Positions 18,811-28,452 are shown, numbered from the stretch's first letter. The stretch: 64,000 nucleotides of DNA from Candidatus Tisiphia endosymbiont of Dioctria linearis (GCF_964026545.1 NZ_OZ032156.1:310001-374000); one strand, 5' to 3'. A program made the numbers and translations. The notes: generated from the letters alone by a model not told the origin.

Positions 18811-19348
18811 GTTGAGAAGGTTTATTATTAGAAGTAGTGGGCTTAATTCTGCCAACCATTTCATCTAGTGATATTTGAAAATAGTCTGCTAGGGCTACGG
18901 TGATTGGACTACTAAGTTTCTCTTGAGTACTATTCTCTTTTATAAAATCTTGAATTGGATTTTCACTGAATCCAATATATCCACCTAATTTATATGGATT
19001 TAAATTCTGTTCTTGTAGCTTTTTATTAATAAAACTTCTTAAATTAGAAGTAATATTACTTAAAGAAATATCAATAAATTCGTCTTGCGTAACATATTTA
19101 TTTCTTCCTACAACTTCATCCATAGAACACTTAAAATAATTCGCTATTTTGAGTATAGTGCCTATTTCTGGATTAGGCTGAGATAAATTCATAATTTTGC
19201 AAATAGTAGCATAAGAAATATTGGTTTTCTGTACAAAATCCTTTCTTTTTAAGTTTAATTTGTCGAATTTTCTTTTTAAAAATTTTTGTATTTTATAAAC
19301 AAGAGGCATGGGTAAAATATAACTACACTTTGTAATAAAAATATTCAT
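18797..19348 (-). CDS. XRE-family regulator with two HTH domains
   Basis: 183 residues. A first Cro/C1-type HTH lies at about 35-85 (RKDFVQKTNISYATICKIMN, then ILKIANYFKCSMDEVVGR). A second is at about 115-170 (NPYKLGGYIGFSENPIQDFI, then ALADYFQISLDEMVGR). Both end in the same DEMVGR/DEVVGR phrase, so the protein arose by internal duplication. Acts as a DNA-binding regulator, with targets unknown. A later ATG (around residue 14 or beyond) could be the true start. Confidence 0.8.
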   Translation of the reverse strand: MNIFITKCSYILPMPLVYKIQKFLKRKFDKLNLKRKDFVQKTNISYATICKIMNLSQPNPEIGTILKIANYFKCSMDEVVGRNKYVTQDEFIDISLSNITSNLRSFINKKLQEQNLNPYKLGGYIGFSENPIQDFIKENSTQEKLSSPITVALADYFQISLDEMVGRIKPTTSNNKPSQQTNE

Positions 19349-19517
19349 GAAACACGAATATTTTTCTTGACACCACCAAATAATTATATTAGACTCTTAA
19401 AATAGGATGGGATCAAAAAAATAGCTCAGTAACTACTGACTAATTTTTTAACCAAAAATATATATTTTGGTTTAGTTATCCGATTAGTATTTAGCCTTAG
19501 CGTCTATTAGCGAGGAG

Positions 19518-19604
19518 CCATTTTAGTGGCAACGAAGCAATCCAGAAAAATTAAATTTAGGTTGCTTTGGAGGCTTACGCTTCCTCGCTAACAGACGGTG
19601 TATG
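19518..19604. repeat. Interspersed palindromic repeat (family B)
   Basis: CGTCTATTAGCGAGGAGCC and its inverted counterpart CTTCCTCGCTAACAGACG surround AAGCAATCCAG. Nested in a wider palindrome. Confidence 0.75.
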
Positions 19605-19706
19605 CTAATCGGGTTGCTATAATCTCAAACTAAAAAAGCCAGTGTAACACTCAAGCGTTTAGCTTATTAATAAATCTAAAACCTGAATGTTACATTTAGG
19701 TTATAA

Positions 19707-19752
19707 ACTAGTAAGTACTCAAAAGTTTTACAGACAAAAAGTACTTACTAGT
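19707..19752. promoter_or_regulatory. Perfect 13-bp inverted repeat
   Basis: ACTAGTAAGTACT and AGTACTTACTAGT separated by 20 bases. It lies about 125 bases upstream of the small membrane-protein/holB pair. Could be an operator or a transposon remnant. Confidence 0.45.
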
Positions 19753-19876
19753 GAAATTAATCCAATAGCATTGCTATTAAATTACAACCATTATCGAGGT
19801 GTAACTGTGATCATACACGAATTTTTTCAACTAGTCAAACTTCATTATTTTTTTTATAATCTGATAGTTAACTAGC

Positions 19877-20255
19877 ATGAATCATACAATACAATTATTA
19901 ATGATCTCAGTAGTTGGCGTACTCATTATAGAAATAATATTAATCTTGACTTTTATCAAGTGGCTTCACAATATTCGGGTTAACAGTGAGCATATTGCCA
20001 AGAGTAGCAAGGACTTTTCCAGCATTTTTACCAAGGATATAGAAGAAGTAAAACTGCTATACCAAAAATTAAAAAAGCTTATTCATATAAATGGTGAGAA
20101 AGAAGATAAAATATTACATGGATTATTTTTTTCAGAAGAGATAAAAATATATCGAAATGTTACTTGCTGAAATCAGGGAATTTAAGGAGCGGTGTCAGAT
20201 GAGTGAAAAAGCACGCAACAATGAGGATGATCAATTGACAAGTGGAGTTAAATAG
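19877..20255 (+). pseudogene. Small membrane-anchored protein upstream of holB, probably frameshifted
   Basis: The first frame (19877-20170) gives an N-terminal transmembrane helix (about 6-30) and a helical region, then ends KIYRNVTC. The next frame carries on with IEMLLAEIREFKERCQMSEKARNNEDD and stops at 20253-20255, one base before the holB start. Removing one A from the A run near 20147 joins them. No family recognised. Tight spacing indicates co-transcription with holB. Confidence 0.5.
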
Positions 20256-20256
20256 A

Positions 20257-21057
20257 ATGATTAAAGAATATCTTGAAGATAGATTTAAACAAGGCAGGCT
20301 TTATAATAGTTAGCTGATTGACGTGGATGATACGGCAAAAGCTTTAGAGAATTTACTAATATTTATAGAAACCAGTTTGTTTAAAGATAAAATTCAATTA
20401 AAAAATCATCCAGATTATCGGTTAGTAGCAAGGGATAATTCTGTTACCACTAATGTCAAAGATATATCTGTTGACCAAATTAGAGATTTACAGCAATTTT
20501 TTTATAAAACATCGTCAATATCTAAATATAGAGTGGCTGTTATTTATCAAGCCGATCTAATGAATCTTAATGCAGCAAATTCCTGTCTTAAACTTTTAGA
20601 AGATACTCCAAAAGATAGTTTTATTTTCTTAATTACCTCAAGAGCTGCTGGCATAATCAGCACTATAAGATCTAGATGTGCTAAAATTAATATAAAATCA
20701 CAAAATCGCTTAGTGGGAAGTGAGATATATGTTAAATTTATTACATATATTGCCAATTGTTCAGACCCTAAAGTGAGGCTAAATATTATAGCAGAGTTTA
20801 CCAGTAAAAACAAAGAATTATGGGGAGATTTTGCTTGTAGCATGCTATATCTAGTGAATAGAATTACTAAAAAATCTCTTAATATTAATATTGAATCCAA
20901 TGAATTAGAGAATAAAATATTTAATCAATTATCCTCTAATTCACCTGATTGTTTGGTAACAAAATTTGCCAATATTAAGCGAATAATAAATAATACTATA
21001 GATTATGATCTAGACCTAAGGGCTAGTACTATAGCATTAATAGAAGAATTAACTTAA
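20257..21057 (+). pseudogene. holB: DNA polymerase III delta-prime subunit with amber codon at position 19
   Basis: The frame opens ATG (20257) with MIKEYLEDRFKQGRLYNS, hits TAG at 20311-20313, then continues LIDVDDTAKALENLL. A TGG-to-TAG change would explain it (family proteins have Trp there, from memory). The remainder is typical delta-prime: YRVAVIYQADLMNLNAANSC, LLEDTPKDSFIFLITS and TIRSRCAKI. Delta-prime is part of the clamp loader and normally essential. Translation might restart at the GTG at 20323, losing 22 residues, or the base may be an error. No zinc module is seen. Confidence 0.75.
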
Positions 21058-21059
21058 AT

Positions 21060-21190
21060 ATATCGTACGCTATTAGCGAGACCATGTAATGGTCGAAGCA
21101 ATCCATTTTTGATCGTTTTCTGGATTGCTTCGTCGGCTTACGCCCCCTCGCAATGACGGTGTTGTAAGGAGCCTCCTCGCTAATAGACGT
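21060..21190. repeat. Interspersed palindromic repeat (family B), long copy
   Basis: GCTATTAGCGAGACC..AATGG...GAAGCAATCC, then GGATTGCTTCGTCGGCTTACG and CTCGCTAATAGACG. Lies directly after holB. Confidence 0.8.
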
Positions 21191-22290
21191 CTTGTACTTT
21201 AACTTTTTTTCCGTGAACGCTAACTGTTTTTTTGGTAACTTATACAGCTACACTGTTGCTTCACTTCCATTTCCTATCGTTGAAACTACATCTTCTACCA
21301 TATCTACAGTACTCCCAACTATTGTAAATACGTTTTGCGCGAGGTTTGTCCCAGGTAGTAGGGATAACATAATCTCACCGGTATCAGACAGGATGTCTTC
21401 TGCTTCGACTATTGCTTTTTGCACGCCATTACAACGTTTATAATGAATATCCTTAACTTTCTTGCAAGCATAAGCAGTAGCAGCTACTGCTACTGCAGCA
21501 ATAACTGCAGCTCCTCCGTATACTGGACCACCCATTACTTTTCCTTCTTGACCTATAGTAGTTTGTTCCTGTGGCGTTGCTGTAGGAGCGGCAATGCCCT
21601 TAAATGCAGCATTAGAAGGGTCTACGGGAGTAATTGTTTCTTCCGTTATAGTAGTAGAGTTTTCCTCAATAAAAGAGACAGAAGAAGATGGTTCAATATT
21701 AGTAACTACTGGTTCTAGTATTGTGTTTAGCTCATCCAACAGTTCCATGGCTGGTGCAAAATTTGGATGTGCTTCAAGAGACTTAGCGCATTCTACTAGA
21801 GCTTCCTCATGTTTACCTTTAGACTTCAAACTTTTGCACTCCTTAAAATGTTCATAATGCGATGAAGATGGTAAACCACATTTGTAATTCTTAACATAAG
21901 TGTTTCTTACATCACTCTCATAATATTGCTTATGTGTAAAAGCTATCTGTGCTATTTGCGGCTCCGTAGAGCTTGTTAGTTGTAGCTCTCGCAAAGAATC
22001 TCCCCAAGTAACTTGCTCCCCTTCTTCGCTTAAAGTAAATCTCTGATTTTGGCAGGGTTCATCCACTAAACACTTGGCATATAAGTTGGTTCGTTCTGGA
22101 GAAAATAGCCAGTGCGGAGGAGTGTACACTGCTCCCTTTCCAACCATCAAGCAGCTACCATTTGGCAAAGTAAGGGTCTTTACTTCTACGATCTCATCCG
22201 CAGCACGCTTACTTCTATTATGAAGAACTACATCAGAATTATCTACAGGTTCTTTAAATAAAGAGTTGAGGTCACCGCCATCTAGACTAT

Positions 22291-23219
22291 TATAGCAAAA
22301 GCAGTTAAGTTATGTTACAGCAAAGAATGCACAAATGGTGTTATACAATTCTTGTGAAAGCCCGATTTTTTGTTTAATCCACCTTTTCATATTAGCCCAA
22401 AATTTCTCTATTGGATTTAGGTCAGGAGAGTAAGGTGGTAAAAATATTACCCTACATCCTACTGATTCTATTAAATCTTTAGTCTTCTTAGACTTATGAA
22501 AAGCAGCATTGTCTAAAATCACAACTTGACCAGCTATAAGCTCTTTTATCAAAAATTGCTCTACCCAATTATTAAATAGTTCGGTATTACAGGTGCCATT
22601 GAATACAAAAGGGGCTATAGATTTATTACCTACCAAACCTGCTATAATATTCGTCCTTTGGTAATACTTCCCACTCTTCTTTGCTTGTAGTGTTTGACCT
22701 TTCTTTCCCCAACCTCTATCTTGGGTAATGTTCATCTCTATTCCGCTCTCATCTATATACACAAGCGCATCTGTAGCTAGATCTTTGATATCTTCTAAAT
22801 ACTTACATCGCTTTTCAGCATTAGCTTCCACATAGGTAAAGGCTTTTTTTTATAACTAAATCCCAATTGTCTTAGCCAATATCTTGCCCCACTAGCGCTT
22901 ATCCCAAATTTCTTACCAATATCTTCCGTTTTGCTATTAGGATTTTCTTCTACATACTTGATAAAATCATCCATTTCTATACTAGGCTTTGCTCCTTTAT
23001 ACTTCCTTGCTTGATAATGACCTTCTTTCTTATACCTTACATGCCATGTATTTACTGTTGTAGGGCTCAATTGAAAAACTCTAGATGCTGACCTTTGACT
23101 ATTTCCTGCTTCTAGATATTTTATTACTTTTTCTCTTAAATCTATACTGTATGGGCTAGTTGACATTTTTCATTTTATATTATCACAATCACTAACATAA
23201 CTCAACTGCCTTTACTATA
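22291..23219 (-). mobile_element. IS630-type insertion sequence, copy 2
   Basis: Core 22293-23217, 925 bp, the same length as copy 1 in opposite orientation, flanked by TA. One end differs by a base (TAGCAAAAGC instead of TAGTAAAAGC). The identical proteins imply recent transposition. Confidence 0.93.
22310..23166 (-). CDS. IS630 transposase, copy 2 (two frames, -1 slip)
   Basis: Protein sequence identical to the copy at 9560-10416 in both frames (22795-23166 and 22310-22831), including the A8-G slippery site and the DDE motifs (IDESG, LDNAAFHKSK, LNPIEKFWANMK). Confidence 0.9.
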
Positions 23220-23664
23220 TACTCTTTGAGTTCTGAGCGTTCTTCCCTATCTAACCTAAGTTGTTTAGCTACAGGGTCACCGTATGTAGGTTTTTCAGTA
23301 GCTTCTTTAATTATTTTTACCAATGCTGGATCATTCTGATATTGATAAATAGACGGTAGGGATGATGATACATCTAGCTCGGAAGTACTATCATTAGCTT
23401 TTTCTATACCCGTATTTTCTCTTGTAAAGACTACCTTAGCTAAAGTTGAGGTTGTAGTATAAAGTAGAACAAGAGATGTGGTAAGAAGATGAGAAGGCGA
23501 GAAATATTTCATAAAAATTGTTTCCTATTTTATAATATTGATTAACATTTAGTTTAACAAGATAGTTAATAAAAACTAACTAAATTGATATAATAGGTTT
23601 TTTATATAGAAGTCAATATTTAATTTCAAAGTTGTATAAAAAAATAACATCCAATGAATAGTAG

Positions 23665-23760
23665 ATTGCCACGACCTACTTGCGTGGTCTTGCAATGACG
23701 GGCTATTGCAAGGTATTCGTAGTGACGCTTGGGTAAGAACAGTCTCGTCATTGTGCATAA
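23665..23760. repeat. Interspersed palindromic repeat (family B), diverged
   Basis: GATTGCCACGACC..CTTGCGTGGTC..GCAATGACGGG followed by further inverted fragments. Lies upstream of the secreted protein gene. Confidence 0.65.
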
Positions 23761-23860
23761 GCATCAGTTCAAGGAAAATGAGATGAAAAAGATATAGGAA
23801 AATACGACTTAAGATTGTATAAGTGAGGATTCACAAACAACTTAATAAGGAACCCTCAAA

Positions 23861-23905
23861 ATGAATATACAAGAAATAGTCAAAAAAAATAAAAAATTGT
23901 GCTGA
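23861..23905 (+). pseudogene. Possible 5' gene remnant cut by a MITE
   Basis: ATG with a good AAGGA site gives MNIQEIVKKNKKLC then stops. The 144-bp element at 23952 follows. Could be the start of a lost gene or a short leader of the lysozyme gene. Confidence 0.25.
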
Positions 23906-23951
23906 CACTCTTAGTGCTAGCTAAAAATCTGTTATTATTGATTTTTTCAAG

Positions 23952-24095
23952 AGACTTCTTGCATAAGTCAAAAAAGCTCTCGGGATTTTTAGGAGAAACG
24001 AAGCCTGCTACCTTCGTGTACATAAACGTACATGAGGAGCGGAGGCGAGTTTCGACAACAAAACCCCCAACTAGATTGACTTATGCAAGAAGTCT
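23952..24095. mobile_element. 144-bp MITE with 18-bp perfect terminal inverted repeats
   Basis: AGACTTCTTGCATAAGTC (23952-23969) and its exact complement (24078-24095). The interior includes GTACATAAACGTACATGAGGA, a motif also found in the element at 53351. Related in its ends to 17495-17904, so probably one IS5-type lineage. Confidence 0.85.
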
Positions 24096-24118
24096 AAGAT
24101 AATAATGGTTATAAATTT

Positions 24119-24784
24119 ATGGTAGTAAGTATAAAATTTGCCGCTGAATTACGGAATAAATTACATGGTTTAAATCTTTCTAACCCGCAACATCTACAAT
24201 TTTATCAAGAAATGGTATTTGTTTTTATTAAAGGTAATGAAAATGAAATATTACAGATATATAAAGATATTAAGGGCAACAAGACCATAGGAATAGGTTT
24301 TAATATGGATAATCCCAAAGCAAAAATTGTTTGGCAGGCAATATTTCAGGGTTTGATATCATTTGACAAAGTTTATAATGGTCAGCAAACTATTACAACT
24401 CAACAATCTCGAATGATATACGACTACAAGAGTGCTGTTAATCGCATCGAACTAAAAAATATTTATGGTAAGTCTTGGGATAAGCTAAAACCTAACGAGA
24501 TGCTGATGATTGAGGATCTGTATTGGAATGGTGGTAATAAGTTAGTGGGTAAGTTTACAAAATTTTTTCAGCATATGGTTCTTTATGCTGAAAGCTCTAA
24601 GTTAAAATATCTAGAGCAAGGATTAATCGAAGTAAGAGAAGGTTCTAATAAAGAAAAGATTAGGGGAATTCAAAATCGTAGAAATGTGCAAAGTGAAATA
24701 GGTGACTCGTCCAAATGCCCTATCCCCTTCTCCCATAATAAGTATTTTCACGATTTTTTTTCACCACCACCTCTTGTAAAATAG
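24119..24784 (+). CDS. T4-lysozyme-type glycoside hydrolase (endolysin-like)
   Basis: 221 residues. The stretch NENEILQIYKDIKGNKTIGIG (about 39-59, first N to last G) matches the T4 lysozyme active site in order and spacing: Glu, Asp nine residues later, Thr six after that (E11/D20/T26 in T4). A second region (NEMLMIEDLYWNGGNKL, near 130) fits the helical lobe. No signal peptide is visible. It would cleave peptidoglycan, either as a phage leftover or as a toxin. It sits 60 bases ahead of dnaK but has no prophage neighbours. Confidence 0.7.
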   Translation: MVVSIKFAAELRNKLHGLNLSNPQHLQFYQEMVFVFIKGNENEILQIYKDIKGNKTIGIGFNMDNPKAKIVWQAIFQGLISFDKVYNGQQTITTQQSRMIYDYKSAVNRIELKNIYGKSWDKLKPNEMLMIEDLYWNGGNKLVGKFTKFFQHMVLYAESSKLKYLEQGLIEVREGSNKEKIRGIQNRRNVQSEIGDSSKCPIPFSHNKYFHDFFSPPPLVK

Positions 24785-24802
24785 ATTGTAAATTACTATA
24801 TC
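24774..24802 (+). promoter_or_regulatory. Candidate dnaK promoter
   Basis: TTGTAA (24774-24779), 17-base spacer, TATATC (24797-24802). An overlapping CTTG start at 24773 also fits a heat-shock type -35. 45 bases upstream of the dnaK ATG. Pattern only. Confidence 0.4.
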
Positions 24803-24846
24803 AGAACTTGTTAAGTTGAATTGTTTAATCGGAATTAGGAGTGTAT

Positions 24847-26736
24847 ATGGCAAAAATTATAGGTATAGATTTAGGAACAACAAATTCCTGCGTTGCAGTA
24901 ATGGAAGGGAAAGAACCGAAAGTTATAGCAAATGCCGAAGGAGTTAGAACGACTCCCTCAATGGTAGGATTTGCTAGCGGTGGTGAAAAATTAATTGGCG
25001 AACCAGCAAAGCGTCAAGCTGTGACCAATCCAAAGAATACTTTATATGGCGTTAAAAGATTGATAGGTAGAAATTTCTCTGATCCTATGGTTAAAAAAGA
25101 TCAAGACCTTGTACCGTACCAAATCGTAAAAGCTGCTAATAATGATGCTTGGGTTGAAGTTAACGGAGAAAAATATTCACCTAGTCAAATTAGTGCTTAT
25201 ATTCTGCAAAAAATGAAGGAAACAGCTGAAAATTATCTTGGTGAAAAGGTAACGCAAGCAGTTATTACTGTACCAGCATATTTTAATGATGCACAACGTC
25301 AAGCAACCAAAGATGCTGGAAAAATTGCTGGTTTGGACGTATTACGGATAATCAACGAACCAACAGCCGCAGCTTTAGCATATGGTTTTGATAAAGCTGA
25401 AAGCAAAATAATTGCAGTTTATGATCTTGGTGGCGGTACGTTTGACGTATCAATTTTAGAAATAGGTAACGGAGTATTTGAGGTTAAATCTACCAACGGT
25501 AATACTTTCCTTGGTGGGGAAGATTTTGATTCAAGAATTCTAGATTATTTAATCGATGAATTTAAGAAAGAAAGCGGTATGGATTTACGCAAAGATCCTT
25601 TAGCTTTACAGCGTTTGAAAGAAGCTGCAGAAAAAGCTAAAAAAGAATTATCATCTGTACCGCAAACCGATGTTAATTTACCATATATTACAGCTGATAG
25701 TTCAGGTCCTAAACATTTAAATATAAAATTTACTAGAGCAAAATTAGAATCCTTAGTGGCAACGCTAATTGATGATACAATAGAACCATGTAAGAAAGCT
25801 TTAAAAGATGCTGGGCTAAAAGCCTCAGATATTCAGGAAGTAGTGCTAGTTGGCGGTATGACTAGAATGCCAAAAGTTATTGACAAGGTAAAAGAATTTT
25901 TTGGTCGCGAACCACATAGAGGAGTAAATCCTGATGAAGTTGTAGCTCTAGGGGCTGCTATTCAAGGTGGGGTATTAAACAAAGAAGTTACTGATATATT
26001 ATTACTAGATGTTACCCCTTTATCTTTAGGTATTGAAACTCTTGGGGGGGTATTTACTAGGCTGATTGATCGTAATACAACTATTCCTACCAAGAAAAGT
26101 CAAACATTCTCTACGGCGGACGATAACCAACATGCGGTAACGATTAGAGTATTCCAAGGTGAACGGGAAATGGCAGCTGCTAATAAGCTGCTTGGGCAAT
26201 TTAATCTTGATGGTATTCCCCCTGCCCCACGAGGAGCACCACAAATTGAAGTAACCTTTGATATCGATGTTAATGGTATAGTTCACGTTTCTGCCAAAGA
26301 TAAAGCTAGTGGTAAAGAACAAAAAGTAACTATCCAGGCTTCTGGAGGGCTTAGTGATGCAGAAATTGAACAAATGGTCAAAGATGCGGAAAAAAATGCT
26401 GATGAGGATAAAAAGCGTCGTGAATTAATTGAAGCTAAAAATAATGCCGATAGCTTGATTTATTCAACTGAAAAGACTCTAAAAGAATATGATGGTAAAA
26501 TATCAGTTAGTGATAAACAACAAGTAGAAAATGCTATAACAGAGTTAAAGGCAGCTTTAGAGTCAGATAATCCTGAAGAAATTAAAGCGAAAACTGACGC
26601 TCTTATGGCAGCAAGCATGAAAATTGGAGAAGCTATGTACAAATCTCCGTCAGAAGATGATAGTAATACAGAAGCTAAGGCAAGTGATGACGATAAAGTA
26701 GTTGATGCTAATTACGAGGATGTAAGTAATAAGTAA
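24847..26736 (+). CDS. dnaK: DnaK (Hsp70) chaperone
   Basis: 629 residues from the ATG at 24847, preferred over the GTG six bases earlier because TTAGGAG sits seven bases before it. The ATPase domain shows [28 protein letters not shown] and [10 protein letters not shown]. The linker [15 protein letters not shown] and the substrate-binding domain ([13 protein letters not shown]) follow, then a helical lid and a variable acidic tail. ATP-driven folding partner of DnaJ and GrpE. Full length and undamaged. Confidence 0.97.
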   Translation: MAKIIGIDLGTTNSCVAVMEGKEPKVIANAEGVRTTPSMVGFASGGEKLIGEPAKRQAVTNPKNTLYGVKRLIGRNFSDPMVKKDQDLVPYQIVKAANNDAWVEVNGEKYSPSQISAYILQKMKETAENYLGEKVTQAVITVPAYFNDAQRQATKDAGKIAGLDVLRIINEPTAAALAYGFDKAESKIIAVYDLGGGTFDVSILEIGNGVFEVKSTNGNTFLGGEDFDSRILDYLIDEFKKESGMDLRKDPLALQRLKEAAEKAKKELSSVPQTDVNLPYITADSSGPKHLNIKFTRAKLESLVATLIDDTIEPCKKALKDAGLKASDIQEVVLVGGMTRMPKVIDKVKEFFGREPHRGVNPDEVVALGAAIQGGVLNKEVTDILLLDVTPLSLGIETLGGVFTRLIDRNTTIPTKKSQTFSTADDNQHAVTIRVFQGEREMAAANKLLGQFNLDGIPPAPRGAPQIEVTFDIDVNGIVHVSAKDKASGKEQKVTIQASGGLSDAEIEQMVKDAEKNADEDKKRRELIEAKNNADSLIYSTEKTLKEYDGKISVSDKQQVENAITELKAALESDNPEEIKAKTDALMAASMKIGEAMYKSPSEDDSNTEAKASDDDKVVDANYEDVSNK

Positions 26737-26744
26737 TTACTATG

Positions 26745-26965
26745 CCATTGTGAGGAGGTGTAAACCTCCGAAGCAATCTAGTTTAATGGATTGCTTCAAC
26801 CATTTACATGGTCTCGCAATGACGTATATACATCCCAAACGTTATTGCGAGGAGTAGCTTTGTTGCGACGAAGCAATCCAAATCTAATCACTTTCTTGGA
26901 TTGCTTCGTCGGCTCACGCCTTCTCGCAATGACGTAATGTTGTAAAGTGACCTTCTCGCTAATAG
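26745..26965. repeat. Cluster of family B palindromic repeats downstream of dnaK
   Basis: At least two tandem copies: AAGCAATC..GGATTGCTTC..CTCGCAATGACG, then TTATTGCGAGGAGTAGC..GGATTGCTTCGTCGGCTCACG. May act as a transcription end or mRNA stabiliser for dnaK. Confidence 0.75.
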
Positions 26966-27004
26966 ACGTTTGTGAATTCGGCGTAATATTAGCCTGGTTA
27001 GCTA

Positions 27005-27035
27005 TAACTAGCTTCCCCTGAATAAGATTTAACAT
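27005..27035 (-). pseudogene. 31-bp scar identical to part of the giant toxin gene
   Basis: Identical to 30757-30787, the part of the toxin gene encoding LIQGKLVN, and in the same orientation. Located at the downstream border of the toxin/immunity array, where a trace of an older toxin copy would be expected. Confidence 0.5.
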
Positions 27036-27151
27036 AGCAACTAATTTTCTTAACTTGCTATAATATACACCAAAAATCACTACCACTAAGTAGCAGAATG
27101 AAAAAAATATAATAATTTAAAAGAAATTATTAGTAATCATCGAGGAGCTGA

Positions 27152-27574
27152 TCATTCATCTTCTGTATCGGTATGTCTTGCTATTAGCTCTTCTGTTGAT
27201 TTACGGCAAAAACCACGCTCCTCTGCTTCTTTTTTATACCACTCCAGATATTCCCGTGTATTAATATCTATTTGTTCAATTACCCTTTTAGCTAGAAATT
27301 GTAATTCTTCCTTATTAATTTCTACCAATTCTAGTATTGACTCATCTTTTTCTTCATTAGATATTGAATCCATTTCTAAAATATCATCAATTAATATATC
27401 TACTGCATTGCTAGCATATACTTCTTTTTCTAATTCAGGTAATAAGCAACTAACTGCCCAAGATAGCGTACCAATATTTTTTTTGATTTCTTTAGCAGTT
27501 AAATTACCCTTAATCCATCTATTACAGACTCTTTTAATATCTTTCCTCTCTTGCTTTGACCACCAATCCCTCAT
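27152..27574 (-). CDS. Small acidic protein, possible immunity protein of the toxin array
   Basis: 140 residues, helical, rich in Glu and Lys, with no signal or membrane segment (NAVDILIDDILEMDSISNEE). No family recognised. It lies last in a series of small genes downstream of the toxin, all on one strand. Such genes normally encode antidotes to former toxin tips. Inferred from context. Confidence 0.5.
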   Translation of the reverse strand: MRDWWSKQERKDIKRVCNRWIKGNLTAKEIKKNIGTLSWAVSCLLPELEKEVYASNAVDILIDDILEMDSISNEEKDESILELVEINKEELQFLAKRVIEQIDINTREYLEWYKKEAEERGFCRKSTEELIARHTDTEDE

Positions 27575-27670
27575 TTTGATCCTACTTTTTATTTTCCAAT
27601 TTAGGTTTAGGTTCTATCTCTTGAGCATTTAATTTGGTTAGGTTATTTTATAAAATGTGTTAATTTCATA

Positions 27671-27949
27671 TTACCTGTTACTAAAGTATTTTCTTAAATA
27701 ACTGTCGTAATCATTAACCTCCTTTAATATAAGATCATCTACCAAATTGGAATTTTCAGTATATTTAATAAAATCTATTTCTCCTATAAATCCATGAAAA
27801 TTATCTATGAATTCCTGGGTTACACCTTCTAGTGCGCTGATATTGCCACTCAAGTTTGCTACCATATCATCTGCATTTATTTGCTTTGTACGAAATTTTT
27901 CTATACTATCAAATACTCTATTTAAAATATTTTTATTACCATTATGCAT
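27671..27949 (-). CDS. Presumed immunity protein for the orphan toxin tip
   Basis: 92 residues from the ATG at 27949, chosen because AGGGGTG lies six bases upstream and it begins 10 bases after the orphan-tip stop; an earlier in-frame start (27985) would overlap that gene. Small, acidic, helical (INADDMVANLSGNISALEGV). Directly follows the orphan tip, the classic toxin-then-immunity order. Family unknown. Confidence 0.6.
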   Translation of the reverse strand: MHNGNKNILNRVFDSIEKFRTKQINADDMVANLSGNISALEGVTQEFIDNFHGFIGEIDFIKYTENSNLVDDLILKEVNDYDSYLRKYFSNR

Positions 27950-27959
27950 ATTTGCACCC

Positions 27960-28436
27960 CTATTTCTTTCTACTAATAGTAACAACTATATTATTTTCAG
28001 TAATTACTCTTATGTTTTCAGTTTCATATATTGTTCGTCCTATTCCATCCTTCACCTTTTCATATACTTTAGTATAAGGGGATTCAATGATCATTTGTAC
28101 AAAATTAGGCGGTATGCCTACAGGTGGGTGATTTGATGTATGTCCAGCCACCCTACCTAGTGAAGCAGGATAAGTATTTTCTAGAGCATGTCTAGTATAT
28201 AATAAATTTCCATACTCTTTATTGTTTATAATGACTTTCTCTACATCTTCCCAATTACTCCAAGTAGATTGCGATAGCTCTCCCACTTCTGAAGCTGGTA
28301 ATTTATGCTCAACCTTAGGAAGCACAGATGAGGTTATGGGTTTGCTTTCCAGTGGGATAGTTGGTTTGGTTAGGATATTTTCACCAAGAGATGCCCCTGT
28401 TTTACTAGCCTCACTAGCAGGAAGTTCTTGTATTAA
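27960..28436 (-). CDS. Orphan toxin C-terminal cassette, no proper start
   Basis: The open frame runs from just after a TAA near 28437 to 27960. The first GTG is at 28325 and no ATG precedes the domain. The first part (LTKPTIPLESKPITSSVLPK, then VEHKLPASEVGE) is nearly the same as the main toxin's segment before its tip. The rest is a different domain (LLYTRHALENTYPAS ... GIPPNFVQMIIESP ... RVITENNIVVTI), whose TRHALE..GIPP..V..I pattern recalls small ribonuclease-like (BECR-fold) toxins. It would need recombination with the main gene to be expressed as part of it. Confidence 0.7.
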   Translation of the reverse strand, partial: LIQELPASEASKTGASLGENILTKPTIPLESKPITSSVLPKVEHKLPASEVGELSQSTWSNWEDVEKVIINNKEYGNLLYTRHALENTYPASLGRVAGHTSNHPPVGIPPNFVQMIIESPYTKVYEKVKDGIGRTIYETENIRVITENNIVVTISRKK

Positions 28437-28452
28437 TAGATACAGTATTTAG

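Larger units (their letters stand above)
19349..19876. other. Gene-free spacer with repeat and long inverted repeat
   Basis: Holds a family B repeat (19518-19604, nested inside a wider palindrome from CGATTAGTATTTAG to TATGCTAATCG). It also holds the perfect 13-bp inverted repeat at 19707-19719/19740-19752. No credible gene. Confidence 0.6.
21248..23512 (-). pseudogene. Secreted/anchored TPR-containing protein split by IS630 copy 2
   Basis: The N-terminal part (23220-23512) has a signal peptide (MKYFSPSHLLTTSLVLLYTT, cut near 25). The C-terminal part begins in frame at the IS edge (about 22290) and ends at 21248. Removing the IS and one TA joins ELKEY to NSLDGGDLNSLF in frame, giving roughly 450 residues. 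The middle has one TPR-like unit (SKGKHEEALVECAKSLEAHP). A hydrophobic helix (GAAVIAAVAVAATAYA) lies near the C-terminus. Possibly an envelope protein or effector of unknown role. Confidence 0.75.

Noticed and set aside
18578-18868. 96-codon frame
   Set aside because: Consists entirely of family A and family B repeats.
26796-27086. 96-codon frame downstream of dnaK
   Set aside because: Made of family B repeats and the 31-bp toxin scar; no independent coding signal.
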